Assembly: GCA_023079485.1 (NCBI GenBank)
Contig: CM041089.1
Location: forward strand, 14,399,001-14,463,000
Length of the DNA stretch: 64,000 bases
DNA from: Archilochus colubris
Lineage: Eukaryota > Chordata > Aves > Apodiformes > Trochilidae
Reading direction: 5' to 3'
Part shown: in pieces, positions 1 through 7,985 of the stretch
Layout of the letters: the number at the start of each line of letters is the position of its first letter
Numbering within the stretch: the stretch's first letter is position 1
Notes under the pieces: model-generated
Told to the model about the DNA's origin: nothing
Database searches by the model: none
Seen by the model: the letters and a program-made list of their open reading frames with translations, nothing else
Made by a program: the position numbers and the translations under genes

Positions 1-2054
1 CTAACGAATGATGGAGTTTCTTGGGCTAAAAATAAGCTTTGAGCTTGAAGGCAATTCAAATGTGCCAGGAGCTGACTGCCTAGCATGACTTCAGTGCAAA
101 CTTCCATCCTTGCAAATGGAAACATCCCTCAGCCATACTGCTTTAGAGTGTCAGTCTTCACAATTAAGGGAAGTTTTATTGATTTAAAGGCAACTGTTTG
201 GGTAGTGTTTTTTTGTTTATTGTTTTCTGCTTTGTTTAAGGCTTGGGTGTGTTTTTTTTTAAGATGAGAAGGACCCCAGCACCACAGGGAGCACTGGCAG
301 TGAGGATGCTGAAAAACAGACTTCATATTTCACATGCCAAAGTATATTTGCACACTGTGCTTTCCACAGCTGAGTTGGAGCCGCAATGATCCTTTTGTTT
401 TGACCCTGGAAAGTTTGATTGCTTCTCCCCATATGAAATCTCACCAGGGAGCCAGGCTCCTTGCAGCAGTTCTTGAAGACACTGGCAAACCTGCACATGG
501 AAACCACATCAGTGGGAAACTCCTCCGTGCCCACAGCTACAACAGCAACACTGACATTTGGAAGATCTTCACAGAGAATTTCTTTTCCTAATTACTGCAG
601 GGAAATGAAATGACTGGTTTTTAAAATCATTTTTTTTCTGCAGTCTGCCAGGGACAGGAAGTGCAACCACCAAGGCTTGGAGGATACGTCAGAAATATTT
701 TTAGTGGGAACAGAAGAGAAGAGAAGCTGCTTTTTGTAAACTCTCCCTGCTCATCTCCAATTAGGCAAAGATCTCCCTACAGCTCCTTTGGAGTCTCCAG
801 TGGGTAACTAAATTCTTGAGTACAATAGTGGCACAGCCAAGAGCACCTCCTGATCTTACTTCATCAAAAATCATGAATTATATTTGGACACTAAACCAGG
901 CACAACTCCCAACCTGCAGTAAGCAGAACAAAGCTTGTATAGGGTATTTCTTACTGTCTTACACACAGTGGGCATTCCTAACTAATCCCAGCACTCTTCT
1001 TAAGGGCCTCATTCTCCTTAGACCCAACATGATACAATCAGATGAACTAAGCACTTAACCTGGGAAAACTCTGCCTGAATGTTTGCAGAGCTGGGTCAGG
1101 TGCTGTCCTGGATCCTATCCATCCACCTCCTCTTAGGTACCAGCACAAGCAGATAAATCTGCTCCCCCACAGGTGCTCAGTTCATACCAGATTGTTTGGT
1201 TTCTAAAAGAGCTCCTATCAGACTTTTCTGTACTTGAGCCAAGCATCTCTTACATGTGGATTCTCTGGTATCTAGGAAAGGCTGAGCTTCTGCTACAGGA
1301 TTTCACCTAAATGGAGCACTAACCTGGTTTCTTTCCTCTAACCAAGTCTGTTTTCAACAAGCTTTTAGAAATTCAGTATTTGTGACAGTACTACCTCTCT
1401 GTCCTCTCTGTGCCCCTAGCCAGCATGTCTATAACTTAGAGGTACATGCTGTATTTCATATACTGAATCACAGGAAAGTATTTCAGAGACATCATAGAAG
1501 TCCTGGACCAAGTACTGATCATGAACCAAGCAGTACCATAACCCTAACTGAGAAACAGAAACAAGAAAAACAGAAATAATATGAGAGGAAGGCAAATTTT
1601 GAGACCCACAGAATTATACTGGGAAAAAGCAGCTGTAGTGCTACTGATACTGGAGGAGCAACAGGCATTTCCCAGGTACCACTCAGTTTTTGCTTACACA
1701 CCATTAGGAGACAATAAATGAATTTATCACAAGCACAGCCAGATCCTTTCAGCAGCACAAGAGATTAATTTGATCTAACACTGTAACACAGCTCATGCTA
1801 AAGTGACAGCAATATTCTGCAGCTATTCCAAGTATCACCCATGCTCGTACACCAAGGTGCACATCTTTACCACAGACATCCTAAATGTTACACTGAGCCT
1901 CTCAAATGCCAGTGCATAGAGTAAACAACATAAATTGAATATAGGGGTACTAAATAGGGTGTGTAATTAAGGAGTGCACAAGTGAATTAACATAAAGTAT
2001 TCCTGAACTGTTTGTTTCCAACACTGATTTATCCCATTGGCTAATGGGGTAAGT
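1..2054. other. Non-coding stretch, nothing recognised
   Basis: Unique-looking, moderately AT-rich DNA. The open frames here are at most 91 codons on either strand, overlap one another, and show no domain, signal peptide or codon pattern. I see no transposon ends, tRNA or CpG cluster. It is probably intergenic or intronic. Confidence 0.6.
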
Positions 2055-2120
2055 ATGGAATAAATACTACATACTAGTAGTAGTACTACTACATAAATAC
2101 TAAATGGAATAAGTACTACA
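2055..2120. repeat. Direct repeat around a perfect GTA/TAC palindrome
   Basis: A 17-bp unit, atggaataaatactaca at 2055-2071, recurs at 2104-2120 with one change (aataagtac). Between the copies lies a perfect 16-bp palindrome, GTAGTAGTACTACTAC, at 2077-2092. The arrangement looks like local slippage and duplication of a trinucleotide tract. I see no link to a mobile element. Confidence 0.75.
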
Positions 2121-3843
2121 GAATAGCCCTTCAGCTCTATAAAAACATGCAGCTGGCTAAAAGTTTCTGCTCTTTCTCCAGATACTTACACACTGCAAAC
2201 TAAAGGGGGGCAGGGGCTTTGTTGGGGGCTTTTTTAGTTTATTTGTTTGTGGTTTTTTCCCTAACTGAGTCTCCATATATTCTGCTTAGAGTTGAAATAA
2301 AAACTTTTAGCATCCTGCTCTGTGCCTCAAAGCTGTTCTGGGAACTTTAAAAAAACATCTACAGTAAGAGCTATAAGAATGAAAAGGAACTGCAGAATTT
2401 CTGCCCTCCACTTCTCTGGCTCTTAGTAACCTTTCATCTTCCACAAGAGAAGAAACTGGACAAAAGAAGCTTTTTACAAGTAGAAAACTCTTTTTAAGGA
2501 TCCAAAATTAAAAAAAAAAACCTGCCTTGCTCCTGCAGACAAATGCAGCAGTGAAGTCCCTACTCAAAAGTGTGATTTCCAGCATCATGACTACTGCAAG
2601 GTGCAAAACAAGAACCTGAAAGGATTCATTACATTCTTTCTTAGAATCATTTCCTTCCATTCATTTAATTATTTGTGTTATGACACTACCAAAGCTTCAG
2701 TCAAGATTAAGTTTCTTTTCCTCCAGTCACCAAGCACAAAAGCAAGAGAAGAAAGCTTTGTTTACTTTCATTTTACAGTCTGGAAGGGGTAAGATGCACA
2801 GAAGATGGACAAGCCCAAGCAAACACAGCTTTTGGAAGAGACAGGAACGTGAATGTAGATCTCCTGAAAGAGACAAAAGAAAGGCTGCATTTCCTACCTC
2901 ATTTTGCTGCAAGAAATAGCAAGAATTCTGAAAAGGCCAGAATTACTTTTGTCAGTTAGTCCATGGATAAAACGTGCACTGGAAATAAATTATTTGATCA
3001 CCATAGACAATACTTTCAAAGAAAAGTTAAGTTTTTTGTGCTGTATGATTTGCTTTAGTTTGCTGGGCATCTCTGGAGAGAGGTGGTGGGAGCAAGCAAG
3101 AGCAAAATTAAATCAGTTTCAGTTCAGAGAATGAAGGAGGATTGAAAATGAAAGGGGTTTTTGACCTGTCCCAATCCTATCTCTCCTTCTGCAAAGCTGA
3201 GAAACTGCAGTTCAGACAGAACTATGCTTTTCCTGGGAGCAGTGTTCAAGCCAGCTTTAATTGCAAATGGAGTTCAAATAAAATGAGATACAGAGAGAGA
3301 GATAAGTACATTAGGGGAAGAATAAAAAAGCAACAAGATGCCTCCATTTCCTTCCACTTCCTGTACAGCTGCTACTGAGATAGCAATCAATGATTCTGCA
3401 TAAAGGGCATCAGCTTGAAACAATCTATCTGCTTTCTGAGAAGCTGTCAGAGAATGGGGTTGGTTTTGCCTCCACAGCTGGAACAAGTGCTCAAATTGTT
3501 CCAATTATTGCCTGTCCTCTTTTCCTCCCCCTGTAGATACTCCCCAACATCAGGTGGTTTTGACATATAAAAATCTACAAGCATGAAAAGTGATTCAGAA
3601 AACTTGCAAAGGGGCTCTAAAGGTTGGGTAAACCAGAAAAACCTTATGGGAAAAGAGAATTTTTATTCAGGGCTGCTTCAAAGCACCATGCTCTGATACT
3701 TTTTGTGGATCCACTCCTGCAAAGGGCCTAGAAATCTATGGCACAATCCAAACCAAATCTCCAGATAATGCTCCTACTTCCATCACCAATTTCTGTACTC
3801 TCCAGTTCAGTCTCCTCACTTACAAAATATGAGTAATTATATG
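2121..3843. other. Non-coding stretch, nothing recognised
   Basis: Unique-looking DNA with several overlapping open frames of 60-80 codons and no recognisable protein. It contains small A-rich and G/T-rich patches (for example 2205-2262 and 2507-2520). It ends at the target-site duplication of the LTR element that follows. Confidence 0.55.
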
Positions 3844-3849
3844 CACTTT
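3844..3849. repeat. Left target-site duplication (CACTTT)
   Basis: The hexamer CACTTT sits directly before the TG that opens the 5' LTR. The same hexamer follows the CA that closes the 3' LTR at 5163-5168. A 6-bp duplication is usual for class II (alpha/beta-retrovirus-like) elements; ERVL-type elements usually make 5 bp. That class assignment is inference from length alone. Confidence 0.9.
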
Positions 3850-4153
3850 TGTAGTGAGACAGGACCAGGTGCCCTGAGTTATTGATGAGTGGGTGTGGGT
3901 TCACCTGTGTCTGGCCTCCCTCCTGAGCATGTGCAGGAGCAGGGGGCCAATAAGAGAGCAGCTGACACCCATGGAGAGAGCTCTCACTCTTCAGTGAGGA
4001 TGGAGAAGTCCACAGCTCGAGGAGCTCCAGGAGCAGGCAAGAAGGGGTAGATCCCGGAGCCCCAGGAACAGCCCTAGGACATCGTCCAGGAATGGGCTAA
4101 ACCCCGAGGCCTCAGGATCAGCCCTAGGAGCAAGAAGGGCTCCTCCCGCTACA
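3850..4153 (+). repeat. 5' LTR of the non-autonomous element
   Basis: This LTR is 304 bp, opens TGTAGTGAG and closes CTCCCGCTACA, giving a 5-bp TGTAG/CTACA terminal inverted repeat. CCAATAAGAG at about 3947-3956 is the only polyadenylation-like motif I see, and no convincing TATA box is visible. The 3' part holds an internal near-duplication around the words CAGCCCTAGGA and CAGCCCTAGGAGC. It matches 4859-5162 except at base 4003. Confidence 0.93.
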
Positions 4154-4155
4154 TC

Positions 4156-4173
4156 TGGTGGAGAATGTGGGCA
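4156..4173 (+). other. Candidate primer-binding site
   Basis: TGGTGGAGAATGTGGGCA begins two bases after the 5' LTR, the expected position for tRNA priming of minus-strand DNA. It resembles the tRNA-Leu type of site (TGGTG..AGAA.GTGGG) but only if small indels are allowed. The position is solid; the tRNA identity is tentative. Confidence 0.55.
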
Positions 4174-4261
4174 GCCTGCAGAAAACCTAGCTGGCACAGA
4201 AACTGCAAGAACATTCTCCCTGTAAGGTATGATCAACAAGCTCTCTGGACAGGAAACCCCA

Positions 4262-4335
4262 GAGCAGAGGGGAAAATCCCATGAGGAAGGGTTAAATCCC
4301 GAGGCCCATGAGGAAAGAAACCCCGGAACAGAGGG
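4262..4335 (+). repeat. Internal repeat A, copy 1
   Basis: This is a 74-bp unit running from gagcagagg to cagaggg. It recurs at 4463-4534 with a 2-bp shortening in a G/A run and is otherwise the same by eye. Because it is duplicated, minus-strand open frames at 3991-4422 and 4448-4693 share an identical peptide stretch. That is a by-product of the repeat and not evidence of coding. Confidence 0.9.
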
Positions 4336-4385
4336 AAACCAAGCCAGAAGAGCAGATACAGGAGGGAGAATAATAACTAGAAGAA

Positions 4386-4604
4386 CAACTTGCAGAGACT
4401 CTGTGAAAAGTGCCTGGTGCAACTTGCAGAGACTTTGTGAAATATGCCTAGGCTAAGCCCTTGAGCAGAGGGAAATCCCATGAGGAAGGGTTAAATCCCG
4501 AGGCCCATGAGGAAAGAAACCCCGGAACAGAGGGCAAGTGCCTGGGACAATTTGCAGAGACTTTGTGAAGAGTGCTCAGACAACTTGCAGAGACTTTGCC
4601 AGAA
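4386..4604 (+). repeat. Internal repeat B (four copies of a ~30-bp unit)
   Basis: The word (A)ACTTGCAGAGACT(T/C)TG starts at 4386, 4420, 4549 (with TTTGC) and 4582. Copies 1-2 and 3-4 are spaced 34 and 33 bp apart, and the pairs flank the second copy of repeat A. This suggests a larger duplication of A plus B within the element. Confidence 0.85.
4463..4534 (+). repeat. Internal repeat A, copy 2
   Basis: This is the second copy of the unit at 4262-4335, offset by about 200 bp. It is followed by the third and fourth repeat-B copies, so the pair of A-B blocks looks like one tandem duplication. Confidence 0.9.
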
Positions 4605-4639
4605 AGGGGCTGACATCGAGTGAATATATGGGTATGCTT

Positions 4640-4835
4640 AATTCCCCTTAAAGAAAGAAGGTTGAAAGAAAGAAGGTTGAGAATTCTCCCCAAAATATGT
4701 GTAAGGGTTGAGAATTCTCCCTAAAAATATATGTAAATTGTGTGATGTTTAATTCCCCTTAAAGATGTATATGTAAAAAGATGTAAATATGTAAATGTCT
4801 ATGTAAATGTCTGTGTACTATGTAAATGTCTGTGT
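4640..4835 (+). repeat. AT-rich internal tract with ATGTAAATGTCTGTGT repeats
   Basis: Units of the form (T)ATGTAAATGTCTGTG recur between about 4780 and 4835. Before them, the words ttaattccccttaaag and ttgagaattctcc each occur twice (near 4638 and 4748; near 4676 and 4708). The tract leads into the polypurine run. Confidence 0.75.
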
Positions 4836-4858
4836 AAAAAAAAAAAAAAAGGGGGAAA
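4836..4858 (+). other. Polypurine tract
   Basis: Fifteen A residues (4836-4850), five G and three A lie immediately before the TG of the 3' LTR. This is the expected place and composition for the plus-strand primer of an LTR retroelement. Confidence 0.8.
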
Positions 4859-5162
4859 TGTAGTGAGACAGGACCAGGTGCCCTGAGTTATTGATGAGTG
4901 GGTGTGGGTTCACCTGTGTCTGGCCTCCCTCCTGAGCATGTGCAGGAGCAGGGGGCCAATAAGAGAGCAGCTGACACCCATGGAGAGAGCTCTCACTCTT
5001 CAGTGAGGATGAAGAAGTCCACAGCTCGAGGAGCTCCAGGAGCAGGCAAGAAGGGGTAGATCCCGGAGCCCCAGGAACAGCCCTAGGACATCGTCCAGGA
5101 ATGGGCTAAACCCCGAGGCCTCAGGATCAGCCCTAGGAGCAAGAAGGGCTCCTCCCGCTACA
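4859..5162 (+). repeat. 3' LTR of the non-autonomous element
   Basis: This 304-bp copy of the LTR at 3850-4153 has the single change A at 5012. It closes with CTACA at 5158-5162 and is followed by the right target duplication. Confidence 0.93.
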
Positions 5163-5168
5163 CACTTT
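5163..5168. repeat. Right target-site duplication (CACTTT)
   Basis: It is identical to 3844-3849 and directly abuts the terminal CA of the 3' LTR. The pre-insertion site would read GCACTTT followed by ACCTG. Confidence 0.9.
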
Positions 5169-6089
5169 ACCTGAGGGCTATTCTGAAGCCAAGACTAACA
5201 TTTCTAGTGTGCTTTGAGATCCCTGTCTAGAAGTTGCTATAGAAATACAACTGGTGTTATTACTTGTGATTAAGAAACTGAAAATAATGAATGACAACTC
5301 ATGCACAGAGCAGGAAATTCTTATCTGAACTCAGTAACAGTATAGAAAGAAATTAACCCCCCACATATTTATATTGATTCAAGATGTGTGTGATTTGGTA
5401 GAGACAGGTTGAAGTCTGAGTCTCTGGCAGTCAACTAAATACTGTAAACTGTTGTGCTCAGGTCAGATCCAGAGCATTAAAGCTTTAGTAACTAAATACT
5501 GATCTCACTCTATCACTTTTTATCAAAGAACATCACTAAGAACTGTTTCAAGGCCCAATTATGGCTGACATTTCCCTACAGAAAACTGACCTCTGTGAAA
5601 CAGTTCCTTTGAGTTTTCTGTTTCTGTATCATGGATGGACCCAAAAATGCAGTTAAAAATGCCCAGAATTCCTACTGAAGATGTGAAATTAACAACATCT
5701 CCATTACTACTAATAGCTGCCAGTTTATTCACAGGATGAAAAGTCTCAGAAGATAACAGCATGGATACAGTGACATTCAAGTGTACTTGGCAGCAAACTC
5801 AAAGTGCAAGAGAAGCAAAGAGGAAAAACACAGAGACCCAATCCAGCCTGTGTTCTGTGATTTTTTTCCTAAGTACTGCTGGCCACCTCAGTTCTGATAA
5901 CTGCAGAGCATTTTTGAACTCTCACATTAGCATTGCAACATATGGGTGAGGTAGATGAGGGCAACTTCCTATGGCAAACTGATGCTGAGACATGGCAGGC
6001 ACAATTCTCAAGGTCTGCTATGTTCATTTGTTTAATTTTATGCACAAGTGCTCAAAAGAATCAAACTGAACATTAATGGGCTACAATAT
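5169..6089. other. Non-coding stretch, nothing recognised
   Basis: Unique-looking DNA with two short open frames (62 and 73 codons) that resemble no protein I know. I see no repeat or promoter signal. Confidence 0.55.
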
Positions 6090-6181
6090 TGTGCTGGTTT
6101 AGCCTGGGGTGAAGTTGATTTTCTTTATAGTAGTTCATACCAGGGGATGTTTCAGATTTGTGCTGAGAAGTGCTGAAAGTG

Positions 6182-6833
6182 AGGGGATGGAAGAGACCTC
6201 AAAAGGTCATTGAGTCCAACCCCCCTGCCAGAGCAGGGTCACCCCCAGCAGTCACACAGAACAGAGCCAGGGTGGCTCTGGATGTCTCCAGAGAAGGAGA
6301 CTCCACAACCTCCCTGGGCAGCCTGGGCCAGGGCTCCCTCACCTCACAGTGAAAAAACTCTTCCTAATATTTATATGAAACCACCCACGCTCCAGTTTAT
6401 AACCATTGCCCCTTGTCCTATTGTTGGTCACCCCTGAGAAGCTTTACTCCATCCTCTTGGCACTCACCCCTTACACATTTATAAACATTATAAACCCTCA
6501 TTCTCCTCTTCTCCAAGCTGCAGAGCCCCAGCTCCTCAGCCTTTCCTCACAAGGGAGATGTTCCACTCCCTTCAGCATCTTGGTGGCTCCGTGCTGGACT
6601 CTTTCAAGCACTTCCCTGTCCTTCTGGAACCAAGGGGCCCAGAACTGGACACAAAGTTCCAGATGTCGCCTAACCAGGGCAGAGAAAAATAGGAGAAACT
6701 CTTTCAACCTACTGACCACCCCCCTTCTACTGCACCCCAGGATGCCACTGGCCTCCTTGGCCACAAGGTCACATTGCTGGCTCAGGGCCATCCTTCCATC
6801 CAGCAGCACCCCAAGTCCCTTTCCCTTCTGCAT
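6182..6833 (-). mobile_element. CR1 LINE, 3' part, minus strand
   Basis: Read on the plus strand it opens with the reverse complement of the CR1 3' tail (gatggaagagacct...gtccaaccccc). It continues through the 3' untranslated part into the end of ORF2. The 8-bp tail repeats typical of intact CR1 are lost, so this is an older copy. It is 5' truncated, as most CR1 insertions are. It lies inside the ERVL-like LTR remnant and is younger than it. Confidence 0.88.
6498..6833 (-). pseudogene. CR1 ORF2 C-terminal remnant (reverse transcriptase end)
   Basis: A 111-codon open frame carries the hallmark C-terminal CR1 ORF2 words: near residues 51-75, ALVRRHLELCVQFWAP, then the QKDREVLERVQ helix, then KMLKGVEHLPCEERL. 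The full ORF2 encodes an endonuclease and reverse transcriptase of roughly 900 residues. Only the extreme C-terminus remains here, with no catalytic YADD box. The frame is a fossil and not a working gene. Confidence 0.85.
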
Positions 6834-6908
6834 AAGACAGAGATGATTTCATGATTGCTGAGCAGAGCTCACACAGCCTCAAGGTCTCCTCTGCTTCTCA
6901 CATCAGCG

Positions 6909-7814
6909 TGTAGAACAACCAACTGAGCATTGCAACCAACCCTCTGCTGGACCACTGACCACTGGACACTCACACCCTGCCAGCTGACTGTTGGGACAAC
7001 AGTGCACAGATGGTGGTTGTTCAAGGCTGTCAACAGAACCTCTGTCAGTACCTTGGAACAGAATCACATCCAGCACCGTGAACAGAACCTCAGGGAGAAG
7101 GCAGCTCTGCTCATGGGGCTCTGTTTTTTCACAAGGAAACTCTCTATATACAGGAGTTGAGTGTGTGAGTCACAAGACTGGTAATGCAAAAAATTAACAC
7201 TATAAAGGTGACTCAATGAAACGTGAGAGGCAAAAAATGAACAATGAGATAAAGATGACAATCAAACAGGAGAAATGAGACAATATGAGATAAAGGCAAC
7301 TCAATCAAACAGATTATGAAAAGCTCATTTCAGGTCTAAGTCCTCAACAACACTTTTGAAAACTGTGTTTTGAGGACTTTTTAATTGCATTTGTTGAATG
7401 TTGTTTGATGGTTTATAATTGCATTTAACATTACTTTTAGAAAGTATCTATGAGTATTTTATGAGTCCTGATCATGGGGTAGAAGTTCTTCAGAAAGACA
7501 GAGTCATAAACTACCTGATCACTGAGGGTGACACCAAAAAATTAATGGCACCTCTGGTTCAGCCATTACAATTAGTTTTTAAAAAAAGTTAAGTGCAGTG
7601 TGTTGGAGGCTGTTTTGTATTACTACCAAATAGTAGAAGGGACTTCTGCATAGAAGCAATAGTAATTAGCAGAATTTTAAAATTTTTTTTAATTCACTAA
7701 TTAAAATAAGAGTGTTCTAAAAAATCATGTCCCATATGGAACTGCAAAAGGTTTTCCAAGAAGTGAATAGAAAACTGGCATCCAGCACTCAGCATCTTTC
7801 CAAAAACAGTTCAA
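6909..7814. other. Non-coding stretch, possible unrecognised repeat at its start
   Basis: Bases 6909-7160 have a moderate-GC texture unlike the AT-rich DNA after 7180 and might be further LTR or other repeat sequence, but I cannot assign it. Bases 7180-7814 are AT-rich with small T and A runs (7681-7691). No gene is seen. Confidence 0.45.
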
Positions 7815-7985
7815 GTGTTTTGGGGAGTTATTTTGTTTCGGTTGTTGTGTGGTTTTTGGTTTGGGGTGGTTTTTTGTGTGGTTTTTTGTTTTATTTTAAG
7901 GGAGGTGTTGTTTGGTTTTGTGTTATTTTGGTGTAGGCTTTTTGTGGGGTTTTCTTTGGGTTTTTCCTTTTTTTGTTTTTATTTG
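7815..7985. repeat. G/T-rich low-complexity tract
   Basis: About 170 bp are composed almost only of T and G on the plus strand (runs such as ggtttttggtttggggtgg). Cytosine and adenine are rare. It produces spurious 70-80-codon frames rich in Phe, Val and Trp. Confidence 0.85.

Larger units (their letters stand above)
3850..5162 (+). mobile_element. Complete young non-autonomous LTR retrotransposon (1,313 bp)
   Basis: Two direct 304-bp LTRs (3850-4153 and 4859-5162) differ at one position, G at 4003 against A at 5012. Each LTR begins TGTAG and ends CTACA. The element is bounded by a 6-bp target duplication. A tRNA-primer-like TGG follows the 5' LTR after two bases, and an A-run with G5A3 precedes the 3' LTR, which sets the orientation as plus. 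The 705-bp interior carries no gag, protease, polymerase or envelope frame; it is made of short direct repeats and an AT-rich tract. It must therefore have been copied with proteins supplied in trans, like a TRIM/LARD-type element or a small internally deleted endogenous retrovirus. Near-identical LTRs indicate recent insertion. I cannot name the family. Confidence 0.93.
6090..6908 (+). mobile_element. ERVL-like LTR remnant split by a CR1 insertion
   Basis: Bases 6090-6176 begin TGTGCTGGTTTAGCCTGGGG and run through a ttgattttctttatag block. This is the opening of a common avian ERVL-type LTR as I recall it. After the CR1 block, 6836-6908 resumes with gatgatttcatgattgctgagcag and a tcaagg...ctgcttctcac stretch, which belongs further along the same LTR type. 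The two halves fit together if the CR1 between them is removed. The LTR 3' end is not recognisable beyond about 6908, so the copy is truncated or diverged. Family assignment is from memory. Confidence 0.6.

Noticed and set aside
3991..4693. Two minus-strand frames sharing a peptide stretch, suggestive of a repeat protein
   Set aside because: The shared peptide comes from the duplicated 73-bp unit inside the LTR element, on the strand opposite to the element's sense.
4859..5162. Second LTR as an independent solo LTR or segmental duplication
   Set aside because: The shared 6-bp target duplication outside both LTRs, the polypurine tract and the primer-site position show one complete element.
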